In this document: piece after piece, positions 1 through 12,563 of the stretch
How the letters are laid out: each line of letters starts with the position of its first letter
Numbering within the stretch: the stretch's first letter is position 1
Made by a program: the position numbers and the translations under genes
Origin: Eucommia ulmoides
Taxonomy: Eukaryota; Streptophyta; Magnoliopsida; Garryales; Eucommiaceae
Direction of reading: 5' to 3'
Length of the DNA stretch: 64,000 bases
NCBI GenBank assembly: GCA_016647705.1
Contig: CM028338.1
Location: 24,501,077 to 24,565,076 of the forward strand
Notes under the pieces: generated by a model
Seen by the model: only the letters and a program-made list of their open reading frames with translations
What the model was told of the DNA's origin: nothing
The model's database searches: none

Positions 1-282
1 AAGTTCATAAATACCACATAGCTCGTAAAATCCCCAGTAAAAAAATAGGAAAAATAAAGCGACATAATTAAGTTCCATTCAAATCCAACTAATATAAAAA
101 TCATACTAATCACCATTATAATAAATATCAAATCAGCCAATATACGTAAAACACCACATCTCAAGCACACTTTTTAAGCACACAACTCAAACACACACTG
201 GCCAGCCCTAGTGATCGTTTTAACCTCACGATCGGGAGTTGCAACGGTACCGTACCACCCGTAGGATTTACCTTCCTAACGG

Positions 283-505
283 ATACCCATCACTCCGCCG
301 AAGTGGATAATCACTGCGTAGTATAAACGTCTAACATCACTTTGCCGAAGCAGATAAACATCACTCCGCCGAAGCTGATAACATCACTCCGCCGAAGTGA
401 ATAAATACTATGGCATTGTCAAATCAATAATATCGTCAAATCAATACCATCATTCTACCGAAGCAGATAATCATCACTTTGCCGAAACAGATAAATACTA
501 TAGTA
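283..505. repeat. 24-bp minisatellite inside G LTR, CCGAAG version
   Basis: About six units of roughly 24 bp follow the pattern ATCACTCCGCCGAAGTGGAT. The core CACTCCGCCGAAGTG is an imperfect palindrome. The matching position of the G LTR at 52626-55257 carries a different unit (CTCCGCACTCAGCGGATA), so each copy has its own word. Confidence 0.75.
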
Positions 506-2270
506 TCGTGAAGTCAATAATATTGTCAAATTACGAATCAATAGCATCGTCTAATCAAAAATATCGTCAAATTAATAACATCATCATCAAATCACAACGT
601 AATGATATCATCTAATCAACATCGTCAGATCACACATCCACCTTTCTTTTCCAAAAATCGATTTTTTATCCGAAAATCATATTTCTCACTTTCTTTTAAA
701 AGGAAACGCTTGATTTTACCAAAATCACTTTTTTTTTTTTTTTGAAAACCATACATATTTAGAAAAGCAGATATTTTCCACTCTCTTTTAAAACCACCAA
801 ATTCTAGCGAAAAACCATTTTCAACTTCCTTTTGAAACCAACACAATTCATCGAAAATCCATTTTCTCAACTCACCTAGAAACCTACTTGATCCATATCA
901 TTTTGAAATCATTTAATTTAACTACAACTATTTTCCATCATATATATATATATATAGTTTGGCAAGAAGACAGTACACTAACCTGACTATCCGCTCCGCA
1001 AAACTTTCACTGACTACTCCCTACCGAGACTCCGGTGCCTGCGAACCTAATAATGATAGGGCCTAAATTAATATTTTATGCAAAATAATCTAATCGTGCA
1101 ATGCAGGGCCTAAGCTCCGTAATTTCCTATTCCCCACATTTTATTTATGAAAATTATTATTCGGTTAATTTCGCTCCGTTACAAATTACTGAATAAAATT
1201 TATTCTTGTGAACGGTCTCAGTATTTATTATCACCATTTCGACGTTTTTTACACTAGTAATTTAAGTTAACAAAACTAAAATAAACTTAATGAAAAACGT
1301 TACCCATTCCGAACCGTTCATGGGTCGCGAGATGGATTTTAAATTTTGTTGGGGTTATTCGTGTAGTTTTCCTTTTTCTTTTCTTTTTTTTTTCTTTTTC
1401 TGTTTTGGTTCAGTTCCCGTCCCACCGGCGCCCCCTTCTCTCTCTACTATTGTTGACCACCAATGGTTTCCCATGCCTCGCCGATTCTCATCGCCGATCC
1501 TACACACCCCACACCACTAATCAACAACTACCACTGGCCACCCCACAACCGAACACGCCTACCCACAAAACCACCAAGCTCACACACACATACACGCACA
1601 CGCTGCAACGCACACACCCCCACAAAAATTACGACAAACCAACCAACGAAATAGAATTGATCTCACTTGACTAACTATACACACATGTACACACAAAATA
1701 TCAGAGAACACACCCACGCACGACAATGAAACAGAATAGAACACATACCTAGATGTACGACGGACACACACCGAACGACGACGATCAACCCATCCCACGA
1801 TCACCGGAGGATCGACGATGAACAGAGAATAGAACACACTCAACCCGCCACACACATACGCACGTTGATCATTCCACACATCGCTGGACAATTCTGAGTA
1901 GAGCACATACCCACGTGACTATGCAAGGAAACAGAGCATACCAAACGGCAACGGTATGAAGAACACACACACGCTCATAGCCTGAACACAACAACAATAA
2001 TCACACCCTCTCTCACCCACAATCGTTGGCCGATCAGAACAGCCTCTCCTCCTACCGGCGATCACGAACACCCACGGCCCCCCCTCCGATTTTTTTTTTC
2101 TCTCTCTCTGATTTTTTTTCTTCTAAATTTTTGATTTTGAGATCTTGATTATTTCTTCTGCATGCACATATATATATATTGCATGAATTTAGTGGATAGG
2201 TTTGATCTCATGAAGCCACGTCGCCTGCTCTATCTTTCCCTGCCGGCCGGTTTGATTTCTCGTCACACAC

Positions 2271-2275
<5 letters not shown>

Positions 2276-2307
<32 letters not shown>
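2276..2307. repeat. (AT)n microsatellite
   Basis: An uninterrupted run of about 32 bp of alternating A and T inside the G LTR. Confidence 0.95.
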
Positions 2308-2310
<3 letters not shown>

Positions 2311-2610
2311 TATCTAAAGAAAAGTTTTTGTTTAATTACTCATTTCTCCCCTAACTTCCTTTAAATGTTCATTTTAGTCCAATCTTCATGATTATCTCAA
2401 ATTGTACTTTCACCCTTAACATATTGAAATTCTTGAAATTTAATGACAAATTTGAAATCTCAAGTTTAGATTTAATGTTTCTAATTTTTCCAATTTGACC
2501 CCTAAACTTTTAATTTGAATATTAATTAACAAACTTTTTCTCTGAATTTTCCAATCACTCTAAAATGCAACTAAAATGACATACATGCTAAATCGGGGTC
2601 TTACATCATA

Positions 2611-3498
2611 TCCACTACGATAATCCACAAATACATCTTCTCTAGCCTTTTTAACTCCCCACCATGTATGGTGATAACTTATGTCCAACCTATAGTTATT
2701 TTTAAATTCTTTGATGATGTGAACCTTACGCTTTAGTGGCTAAACCTTTAATATGTTTTTTTATAGAACTCGACACAACTTTAGAATTAATCCTACTATT
2801 TTTTCTGGTTCAGAATACAACAACACACGTGTGAACGTTGTTTATTTTCTTGTTGTAAAAATATCGATTCTTACTATTGTTGCTCGCACGTATGAACCAT
2901 TTGCATCTGCGCTCAAACTTATATGCACAAAATGCCACGACCAGACATGGTTCATTTTTATAGTAATCAAATTTAAACTCGATTTCAATGGAATATTTTG
3001 CTCAGTAATTCCTAAAATTATTAACCCCACCTTTAAAAACTTGTCATTCCTTACGAATTAAATACATCTAATCAGCAGACATTGTTGTTGACTTTTTTGG
3101 GCTGTATGGTACCAACATATTTTCAGCTTCATCACTTTCAAAATTTTCGCTGAATAGTTAGTGTTAGTTTCAACTACATCTCCGCTACTCTCTCCAACAT
3201 GCGTTAACTGTATGGATAAATTAATACATTCCAAATTAAGACTTTTTGAAATCTTACAGAGATTACATAATGACTCCATGTCTCCTAAATAACAATTCGG
3301 ATAGTTTGGGATTGAATAAGACAATTTAAAATTTCCCATGCGCAGACCCGTGTACTTATCGCACACGTGGTTATATAAATCCTCAATGGTTGATGAGCTA
3401 TTAATACAAAAAAATGTGTGTAGTACCCATGCGTTTAGACACAAGTATGATGTTAGTCTAATTTTCCATTTCCTAGTTAAAATAAAAATACAATGCAT
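2611..3498 (-). pseudogene. MULE (Mutator-like) transposase N-terminal region, decayed
   Basis: Reading leftwards from 3498, one frame gives a segment containing KLSYSIPNYPNCYLGDMESL, which resembles the N-terminal domain that precedes the DNA-binding part of plant MURA-type transposases. Downstream, after stops and frame changes, come NHVWSWHFVHISLSADANGS and then HIIKEFKNNYRLDISYHHTW followed by WGVKKARE. The last matches the family pattern of a helix ending in 'ISY..AWRARE'. The frame breaks off at about 2611 against the LTR at 2605, so the DDE catalytic domain is not present here. These are family-level resemblances read by eye. A chance frame is unlikely because three blocks occur in the expected order. 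Confidence 0.55.
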
Positions 3499-3559
3499 TT
3501 AATTATCAGTAACGCATATAAACGATGGTAAAAGTGCAAAACATATTGTGATAGTTTAC

Positions 3560-4230
3560 CAATTATTATTGTATAGTAACATACTTTACAATTAGACACT
3601 ATTGCTGTACAGTAAACATTTGCATCCTGTATCCCCCAAATCCCCCCATGTTGGTGGTTAGTTTGTTGTTGTACAATATTATTTAAAATAATGTTGTACA
3701 ACAATATTTTAACCATTTGGGACCAAAAGTGGATTTTTAGTCAAAATCCATGGGGTGCAAATCAACAATGGAGAAACGATAAAAAAACATCAAAAACCAA
3801 ATCAAGCAAATTGGGAAACAATTGAATTGTGTAAATAAAACACTAAGTTTTTTTTGTTTGTGAGGGATAGGGAGATTGGACATACAGAAAGGAAAAAAAT
3901 GTTACCGCCAGCAGTTTATGTCAAACATGTTTGTACACTGTTGCTGTATAGCAAACAATTGCATCATGTATCCCCCAATCCTCCTCTATGTTGTTGTTTT
4001 GATATTTGCTGTATAGCAATATTCAAACCAGGAGGAATGCAACAAACTTAAAAATTGTTGTACAACAATATTCATATCCCTAAAAAATATAGCGACATTG
4101 AACTAGGAATTGAACCCTCAATTTTTTGTAATATTCAAACTAGGAAATATTAAAAATTATTGTACAACAATATTGAAAACCAGGACAACACAACAAGCTT
4201 AAACGTAGCTATACAACAATATTCATACCC
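3560..4230. repeat. Cluster of short TGTACA-centred palindromes
   Basis: The interval contains repeated perfect or near-perfect palindromes: TTGTTGTACAACAA (near 3690, 4053), TTATTGTACAACAA (near 4157), TGCTGTACAGTAA (near 3603) and TTGCTGTATAGCAA (near 3948 and 4008). Two longer blocks are also direct repeats of each other: the GCATCxTGTATCCCCCAA stretch occurs near 3624 and 3962. The cluster lies just upstream of the MULE transposase remnant, in the place where sub-terminal sequence of such an element would lie. A second cluster is at 55590-56870. Confidence 0.7.
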
Positions 4231-4235
4231 CTAAA

Positions 4236-4860
4236 AAATGCAGCTTTATATTCATACCAATTTGAATATTCACATATTGGCCATCTTTGTTTTGCCAAAC
4301 CAATTTATATAGATTGGTGGTAAATGGCATCAAATTTTGAATTCATGATGATAAATGAAACTGGATATAATTGCTTTAATTTCAAACCCCTCTCGTTCCT
4401 AACAACCACTACCCTACTAATTTTAATTTTTCTGTTAATAACAATTAGAAATAAGATCAGAAATAGTCACATTTGGTGCCATCCCTCCAATCGTGGACAT
4501 CCTCAAGTTCCAAAGGAGAAAAAAACAAACAAACAATGAAAAAAGAAATATACAGTAAATAAAGGAGAAATGAGTTTACTTATGGCAACAAAGAATATTA
4601 ACTATAAGAACTCCTAAATAAACTTGTCTAAACCCGGAATTCAAAATGATTAAGGAGTTTGACTATACTCATGGAAGGTGTTGGGAATCACATCCAATTA
4701 AAATTGGTTACCTAATGTCCATTTGAGTATAATTATTCTAGTAGAAAAAAAGAAAAGAATGAATGATAATTTGTATAATATTTTTGTCAAAAATGTTCCC
4801 ATTCATGATCACTTGTGAAATATATACAATTGGTAAGATTGATCCATGGGGGGTATTTAT
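4236..4860. other. AT-rich spacer without recognised gene
   Basis: I see no homologous coding sequence. A 71-codon open frame at 4324-4539 has a hydrophobic stretch after its first 27 codons but matches nothing I recognise and is probably chance. Confidence 0.5.
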
Positions 4861-4864
4861 TTAT

Positions 4865-5358
4865 ATTCCTCCAATATCTAATTGAACCGAAATACGAAAA
4901 AATATTTTTCTTAAATTTTTTTTTCTCTCCATTATCTAATTTGGTTGAAATATAAAGAAAAAATATTTGTTCATTTATATTTCTCCATTACTTCATTAGA
5001 TTGAAATATATAAAATCATAAGTATTTATTTTTCAATTTAGTTGGTCAAATTTGTCAAAAAGCTTGTTTGGGAAAGTGATCTCCTAAACTCACCATGTCA
5101 AAAAGTCACACCTTTTGGGGAATAAAAATGGTATTGTTCCATTAACTTACTAATTTACAAATTTGTTCAAAATAATTTGAAATCAATTTTATTAAGAAAA
5201 TATTTTTGACATTTTTATGTAACATATTTGGAACAAAAATAATAATTTTTTTTCAAGAATCGTTCATTATATCATTGAATTGAAATATAGAGAATTCTAG
5301 ATTTTTTTATATTTACATTCGACTACTATCTTTTGAGATCGAGATATAGAAGAACACA

Positions 5359-5456
<98 letters not shown>

Positions 5457-6125
5457 ATCCTCTACTATCTCATTGAATGAAAATATAAAGAATTCTAGTT
5501 TTTTTAATCCCACCCACCAATATCTCGTGATTTGAAATATAGAGAAATAAAAAAAAAAATTGCAAAATGATTGTTTTTACATCTTCTCCATTATTTCAAT
5601 GGATTGAAACACAATTTTTCTAAAAATAATTTGAAGTTGATTTTTTTTTTTTAATTTTGAAAATAATTTGAAATTGATTTTTGTAAGAAAATATTTTTTG
5701 AGATTTTTTATTTAACATATTTGGAACAAAATAATATGTTTTTTTCAAGAATCCGCCATTATCTCATTGAATTGAAATATGGAGAGTTCTATATATTTTA
5801 TTTTTAATATTTACATTCCCCTATCATCTCAAGAGATCGAGGTATAGAAGAGCGCGAACAATATTTTTTTTTTTAAGAATACTCCATTATCTCATCGAAT
5901 CAAAATATAGAAAATTTTAGATTCTTCTTACGTACCCTTGATATCTCATGATTTGAAATACAGAGATATAAAAAAAATAAAAATGCTAAACGATCTTTTT
6001 TACATCTTCTCCATCATTTTATTGGATTGAAATATAGAGAAAACGCAATTTTTTTTTTCCCTAAAATCGAAGAAATAAAATATTTTTTTAACCCATTATC
6101 TTATTGTTCAAATGGGAAAAAATCA
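4865..6125. repeat. Diverged tandem repeats with a CATTATCTCATTGAATTGAA word
   Basis: The phrase CTCCATTATCTCATTGAATT, followed by GAAATATAGAGAA, recurs about fourteen times at spacings near 60 bp (for example near 4870, 4926, 4985, 5264, 5460, 5585, 5752, 5880, 6010). On top of this, 5168-5613 and 5654-6053 are two copies of one roughly 400-450-bp block; the first is enlarged by an AT microsatellite. This is a repeat of repeats with no coding content. Confidence 0.75.
5362..5450. repeat. (AT)n microsatellite, about 89 bp
   Basis: A perfect alternating AT run lying inside the first of the two duplicated blocks. The second block has only a short T-run at the same place, so the expansion happened after the duplication. 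Confidence 0.97.
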
Positions 6126-6609
6126 AGTGAAATAATGTCCCATTTTCATCGCAATTGATTGGATTCATTTGGGCATAGCAAAATTAAAAATAAATATTTT
6201 TAAAAACTTGAGATCTAGAAAACTTAGATTAAATGCAAAAGAAGAGGCTAAAGAAAAGCTCGTTGATAGATGCTGAGAGTGTATAAAGAAATAATAGTAA
6301 TAATTTTGAAAAAAGAAATGTACCATATCTTTTAATCTTCTTTCTGGAAAAAAATCGTTGAACAAATCTAAGAAAAAGAAAATATATACTTTTCTCTCAA
6401 ATGAATATGGATTCTCTTAATTTTTGTCTCTAAAAAATGTTTTTATTTTCAAAAAAAAAAAACAAATCTTGTAAATTTGCTCCTAAGAGATTTTCTCGTT
6501 GATTTGGCTTCCAAAAGAGGAATTCTTCTCTACCAAATGGCTCCTTAAATGAATTTCTTCTACAAATTTCCCCCAAAATAATAGAAGAGGGTCTCTATTT
6601 CTAGGGAAA
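6126..6609. other. AT-rich spacer left of element A
   Basis: Nothing coding is recognisable. The exact 5' end of element A is not clear, so this interval may include the first bases of its LTR. Confidence 0.4.
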
Positions 6610-9600
6610 ATAAGGGGTTCTAAACCCTAAAATCATCTCAAAACTATGAATTTCAAAATTATTGAGTGTTTCAGATTTATATTTCCATGCATGTGATTAA
6701 GAAGAAGATTAGATGAAGAAAACATAAAGGGTGCAATATGGATGCAATGAAGATGTGAAGAGTTTTGAATATTTTGAAGAAAAATAGGTGAAAACAACTC
6801 TTTACTTATATACTCTTAATGCCACACAAATTAGGATCACAGACGATACTTAAAATGAGTTAATTCTATGTGTGTTATAATTAGAAGTGATAAGTTTAAG
6901 ATCTTAAAGTGATATATTGTATATGCTCCTTATGTGAAATGATTTTAATAATTGACCTAATTGAAAAATATGTTTTGATGTATAAAAAGTTGAGTTTTCG
7001 GGTCAATTCGGTTAACCGAGAAAAATAATCAGTCAACTGAATCAAACAGTGAGTTTTGGAGTTAAGATAAAGTACTATTGATCCAGTCGGTCAACCGAAT
7101 GAAAAAGGTCAATCAATTGGTGTAGTGCCAACGACTAATTGGAAGCTGGCACAAGTTAGTCAACTGACTGGTATGAATTGGTTAATCGACGTTTCAATTA
7201 AGATTTCGGTTGATTTGACCTCTTGGTAAAAAACTTTTTTTTTGTTATGATTCTACGAAAGGGATTTGGGGGATTTGAATATAAATGAGATATTAACAAC
7301 CTATTATGTTATCCCTATTGATATGGTCTATATATTTTGAGATTCTCCAAGTTTAAATGATTTAATACTTCCTATTTCTAAGGTTTTAAATTGAGCATAG
7401 TTTTATGGACTTAAATGAGATATTTGAAAGTTATTTTTACGTAGAACATAGCTGAAATGAAAGGTAATAATATATAGGATCTTAAAGTGTCATTTTATGG
7501 TTTATCTTTGAAAAATTAGTCGTTGGAGGGCTAGTTCTTGGTCTATTAATATAGACCTGCGAGAATTGAGTTTAGTACATCAAGAAAAATCAGTTTGAAC
7601 TTTTATAAGAGTGAGATTTACGCTGAGATTTTTACGAGAGATTTGCTATAAGTTCTTGATGCAAAGCACTTGTTGTTTGGTATCACCAATTTGAGTTCTA
7701 TTATTAGCCCAATGATCTATCCAAGAGGGGGGGTGAATTAGATATTTATAAAATTTAAAGCAAATTATCAACTTATAACACTTGAAAAATCAAATACTTA
7801 AGTTTATACTAAATTAATTATTATCTTTATAGCAACAGATAAGTTTTATATAAATTAGGTGCACTCCCAAACAACTGAAAGTAAATAAAGTAAAATAGTT
7901 GCACACCAAAATTTATACTGGTTCACCAAGCTACTCTTGGCTAATTCAATCCTCCGAGCCCCACGGAGAATCACACCCACTAATCACTATAATTTCTTTA
8001 ATTAGGTAGGAACCAAACTTTTACAACATGATTCTTTTCACAAGCTCAGAATCAACCTTTACAATTTTCATTTTCACAGGTTAAGGAAGAACCTCTATCT
8101 TTTTATCAAGCTAAAGATTAACCTAATTCTATTACAGAGAGAATCACGACCTAATCCTTTTTATACCTTAAGCTTAAGAATTAAACCTCACAAAATCACT
8201 CTAAGTATCCTTTTACCCTGTAAGGATGAAACCGTTACAAATTCACTCAAAATCTAATTCTAGTAAGGAAGAATTATGCCTATCTCTTTTCACGGGAAAA
8301 GAGTAATCTAATCTTTTTTATACTTTAGGAAAAGATCAAACTTCAATATCTTTACCGGAAGAGATTGAAACCCAGCTGCCACTGATTAGATATTCCTAAT
8401 AATATCTAATCCGCACACAACTCACCAATTACACAAATTGATAAGTTTTTCCCACTCGGAGCTTCTACCATCTTAGATTAATTTAAACTCAATTAATGTT
8501 CCGATAAATACTAGTAAGAGAAATAAAGTGAGAATTTCTAAATATGATTCTAAATAAATAGGTAGCACACAATTTAGCACCCAATCAGATTTTCACAAGA
8601 AATCGTTTCAAATTATTTTCAAGCAATTTAAGTTTAGAAAAATGATTTGAAAGATCTAAAATTCCAAGCAATAAATAATAATATCAAGTAGCAACAAAAA
8701 CTCAAGCTTGGAACGAGCTCACCAGAATGCCACAAAATGATTGAAAATTAAATTGCAATGAAACTTTAGATCGGTGATAACAACAATTTCCGCACACTTA
8801 TTCAAGAACTTTTCTCAAAGATAATCTCACAATACTCTCAGTATAATTTTAGAATAAAAACTCTCAGAAAGCTCAAGAACTAAATAGCTCTTAAAAAACA
8901 ATTGATTGAGATCACTCTAAATGAAAAAACGCAGGTCTATATATAAGGATTTGAAACGGGCTCTCTAACGGCTAGTTTTCACATATCATGACATTTAATT
9001 GCTCTTATAGATCCTTTATATTGATATGAATCAATCCTAGTTCAATTCACTTAATTATAGCTTTTTAAATTATTCAATTTACTCCCTCAAATATTTCTCA
9101 ATCTCAAATAGATAGGATGGAAAGAATTAAATGTACCATTTTGAGAAATATTTAAAATATGTGAACCATATCTTTAGGGACATCAAAATAAGAACCATAT
9201 ATCTTAAATAATATCAAATCCCTAAGATATCTCTAAGATTTTAACATAAAACAGCTATAAACAACTACTTTTTAATCAAATCCACGAAACCCTCCAATCC
9301 TGAAACAGTACCATCGGTTGATTGACCAAACATCACCAGTTGACCGATCGATTCAAGTTGTAGCCCAAGCCAAAATTACTCGCTAGTAGGTCAACCTCTC
9401 CTCCATGTATTGGTTGACCGATTGATTCAGGATACTCCCCGAGCCATTTCTCGGCCATAGTCGATCGACCGATCCTCCATGATCTATCGACTGATCGATT
9501 CAGAGAGTTCGTGTATCAGCCATAGGTTGACCGATCTCTCATCAGTTAGTTGACTGATCGATCTAGAGACTACACCATTTTCCAGCCTGCACCCATCAGT

Positions 9601-11063
9601 TGACCAATCCTACTTAGTCGGTTGACCGATCAAAGCTGGAACAACTTTTCCTTAGTTCATTTCCACTCTAATCTTCGACGTTTTTATCCCTTTAACCGAT
9701 TTTTTTTCTCGGTTAACTTAATTGACACTTATTAATCAATTTTAAGCACTAATCTTTTTTCGGTCAATATTTCTTCTTCAATTTCACATTGGAGCAAATA
9801 TATTAACTAATTAGGATCCTACTAAAAACACACATAAATATAAATTTATTTTTGTGTTGTCTGTAATCCTAATTGGGATACATTAAGAGTAAAAATTAAC
9901 TTGAGTTGTTTTCACCTAGATTCTTCAAAATCTTCATTCTCTTAATGCTTGTCTCTTTGTTAGTCTCTTTGCATCCTTAACCATTTCTTCGTGAGACTAT
10001 CCTCAATGGAACTCTTACACTGAAACATTTAATAGACTTATTAGTTCCATAAAAACATCAATATTTAATTGTCCATCAAAATCTTAGGATCAACATCTAC
10101 TATCTATATTTTTATTGCCTTCGATATTTTCATGGTGATATCTATCCAAGCTTTTTAATTCGCTTTTAAGTTTTATTCATATTTATTTCTTAGCATAGGA
10201 TTGTTAGAAAAATCGTTTTTGAACTTAAAAGCTTGAAAATCTTTTTAAGCGATTTTTGCCTATTTATCTAATTATGTGCTAACTACTCACATTATTTATT
10301 AATCAGATTTGAATTACCTCACATTGTATCTATCATATAATAATTATTTGGAACATTAATTGAGTATATTCGGATTGAGGTGGTAGAAACTCCTTGTGGG
10401 AAGAAACTCATATTTTTTTGTATATGTTTGTTTGAGTGGATTAGACACATTTGATACAGTGTCTAGTCAAGGTAGCTAAATTTTGATTTTTTTTCCTGTG
10501 AAAAAGATGAGAGTTTGATCTTTATCCTGATAAAAATGTTAGGTTATTTTTTTCCCTTGAAAAGAATTAAGCTTTGATTCATCCTGCAATTGAATTGTTT
10601 TTTGAGTGGTTTTTAAAAGTTTATCCTTCCATGTGAAAAGGATAAGTGAGAGAGTATTAGGTTTATCTTTAACTTAGTAAAAAGATAGGGTTCATTCTTG
10701 GTTTGTGAAAATGGTAAATTGTAAAGGTTGATTCTGTGCCTGTAAAAGAATCGTGCATTGTAAGGGTTTGGTTCCTACCTGGTAAAGGAATCAAGGGATT
10801 TAATGGATTGCGAATCTCCATAGAGCTCAAAGGACTGGATGTAGGCACGATTAGCTTGACCTAACCTGGATAAATTATTGTGTACTGTATTAATTTATTT
10901 TTTATTTTGTATTTAGGTGTGCACTTAGTAGTAAACACTTATTCGTTGCGTATAAAGATAATAATTGATTTAGGTAAATCAATTATTTGTGCTTAAGTGT
11001 TTGATTGTTAAATTTTTGTAACTACCCAATTCACCCCTTCTTGGGTAGCTCTTTGGGCCAACA
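6610..11063 (+). repeat. 5' LTR of element A (family L), interrupted
   Basis: From about 6694 it matches the 3' LTR at 17353 almost continuously once the insertion at 7702-10095 is removed. It ends GGGCCAACA at 11063, directly before the primer-binding site. A cluster of GGTCAACCGA-type words lies at 6998-7200. Confidence 0.8.
7702..10095 (-). mobile_element. Solo LTR of family L, nested in reverse orientation
   Basis: Read on the minus strand it begins at 10095 with TGTTGATCCTAAGATTTTGA, as does the solo LTR at 40248, and ends near 7702 with GGGCTAATA, a mutated form of GGGCCAACA. The flanks are TCTAT (7697-7701) and TCTAC (10096-10100), a 5-bp target duplication with one change. No internal domain is present, so it is a solo LTR of 2394 bp. 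A palindrome cluster (GGTTGACCGATCG-type words) covers about 9305-9660. A TATA-like TCTATATATAAG at 8937 reads as a promoter on the minus strand. Confidence 0.88.
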
Positions 11064-11065
11064 AT

Positions 11066-11077
11066 TGGTACTAGAAC
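11066..11077 (+). other. Primer-binding site of element A, degenerate
   Basis: TGGTACTAGAAC lies two bases after the LTR end. It matches 9 of 12 bases of the usual initiator-methionine tRNA primer site TGGTATCAGAGC. Confidence 0.65.
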
Positions 11078-11157
11078 TGGTTTAGCTCATTTGGCTTAAA
11101 ATCCTATCTATGAAAGATCAAATGGCACACCCATAAGCACTTTAGGTGAGGAGTAGT

Positions 11158-11990
11158 CTATGCACTGTCCATATTTGTTTGCAGGCGATAACTATTCATT
11201 CTGGAAGGATAAAATGATTGCTTTTCTTCAAGCCACTAATTATGATGTGTGGCTATCCATTGAAGATAATCCATTCATTCCTAAGGAGAATGGAGTGATT
11301 AAGAAGAAAAAACAGCTGAGCTCCTTTGATACATAGAAATTGTCTAATAATTCTCAAGCTATTAATATTATGTTTTGTTATTTAGATGCTAATGAATATA
11401 CGAGGGTCTCAAGTTGTGTATTATCTAAAGAAAATCAACCAAGTAGGGATAAATCAGGTGAAACAATCCAAGATCAATGCCTTAGTTCGTTAATTTGAGC
11501 TATTTTGAATGGATGAAGAAGAATCAATTTTGAAAATGTACACGAGATTCAATAATATCTGCAATAACCTTGGTTAACTCAGAAAGCATTATAATATGAA
11601 GGACAAAGTACGAAATATTTTAAGATCATTAACAAAAGTCTGGGAGCCAAATGTAATTATAATAAAGGAAGCTAAAGATCTCACAGTTTACACCATTGAT
11701 GAGTTTATTGGCAACCTAATGACCTATGAGACGACTATACGAGGATATGAGGAAGAAACATGAAAGATAAAAAGAAGTCCTTGGCATTGAAAGTTCAGAA
11801 AAATGAAGAAGAAGATGATAGTGATGACATTAGCCTTGACAATGAGCAAGAAAAGGATGTGGCACTTCTCACGAAAAATTTCAGAAAAATGACTCGATGA
11901 ACATTCCGTGGAAAAAAAATTTCAACATGAGTAATGTGGAATGCTTCAACTATTACAAGAACAGTCACTTCTAATCCATTAAATATGTTC
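11158..11990 (+). pseudogene. Element A gag, degenerate copia type
   Basis: The reading begins with PYLFAGDNYSFWKDKMIAFL, the typical start of a copia gag (G-D/T-N-Y..W...M..L), followed by YDVWLSIEDN. Further on, the segment KVRNILRSL and KEAKDLTVYTIDEFIGNLMT match the central and C-terminal part of SIRE-type gag. Stop codons interrupt it, for instance soon after KKKKQLSSFDT. The nucleocapsid knuckle near 11940 reads ECFNYYKNSHF, with the second cysteine replaced by tyrosine. No functional product is possible. Confidence 0.75.
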
Positions 11991-12560
11991 ACTTGGTAGA
12001 TGGTCTTAAACATAACCTGCTTAGCATTAGTTAATTATGTGATAAAGGTTATAACGTAGTTTTTTTTTTTTTTTTTTTTTTATCATGATAGATGTATTAT
12101 TAAGAATGGGTATGATAGTAGCATATTACTTGTTGCATTACGATTTAAAAATGTTTATACATGTTCTTTTGATGACTTTTCCTCTCAAAATTTATCATGT
12201 TTAAATGCATTATTGGAGAATAGTTGGTTCTGGCATCGATGACTTGGGCATGCTAGCATGGATTTAATTTCAAATCTATTTAAGAAGAGTCTTGTACGTG
12301 GATTACCTGCATTGAAGTATGTGAAAGATAAAGTATGTGATGCATGTCAACTAGGTAAGAAATCTAGATGATTTTTTTTAGAAGAAATTGCATACATCCA
12401 CATCTAAATGTCTTGAATTATTGCATCTTGATTTATTTGGTTTGAATGCCATTGCTAGTTTAGGAGGTAAATTTTATGCATTCTTATTTGTGGATGATTA
12501 TTTTAGATTTACATGGGTATTTTTCCTAGATAAGAAGAGTGAAGTTGCTTCTATATTCTC
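11991..12560 (+). pseudogene. Element A pol: pre-integrase and first part of integrase core
   Basis: VHLVDGLKHNLLSIS near 11995 and SWFWHR.LGHASMDLISNLF near 12228 are the GAG-pre-integrase zinc-binding region (H..H); VCDACQLGKKSR gives its C..C half. The integrase core follows with HLDLFGLNAIASLGGKFY and LFVDDYFRFTWVFFLDKK, containing the first two catalytic aspartates. Several stops and a frameshift occur between these blocks. The frame ends at SEVASIFSK where the inserted DNA element begins, and continues as FCKRVQNK after 13573. Confidence 0.82.
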
Positions 12561-12563
12561 TAA

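Larger units (their letters stand above)
1..2605 (-). mobile_element. LTR of family G (Ty3/gypsy-like), cut by the left window edge
   Basis: On the minus strand the LTR would begin at 2605 with TGTAAGACCCCG, close to the TGTAAGACTCGATC start of the G element at 38773. It aligns along its length with the complete solo LTR at 52626-55257, including a block around 210-260 that reads CCTCACGATCGGGAG. By that alignment about 390 bp of its 3' end lie outside the window. It holds only AT-rich and CT/CA-rich low-complexity sequence, and open frames here are by-products. It sits directly against the MULE transposase remnant at 2611, so it appears to have inserted into that gene. Assignment to gypsy rests on similarity to the G element with readable PBS and PPT at 36331-42943. 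Confidence 0.75.

Noticed and set aside
1405..1906. Threonine/histidine/proline-rich frames on both strands
   Set aside because: CA-rich low-complexity DNA within the G LTR, open on both strands.
4324..4539. 71-codon frame with a hydrophobic stretch
   Set aside because: It matches no family I know, lies in AT-rich spacer and has no supporting context. The hydrophobic part could mimic a membrane anchor by chance.
5313..5513. Open frame of alternating Ile and Tyr
   Set aside because: It is a translation of an (AT)n microsatellite.
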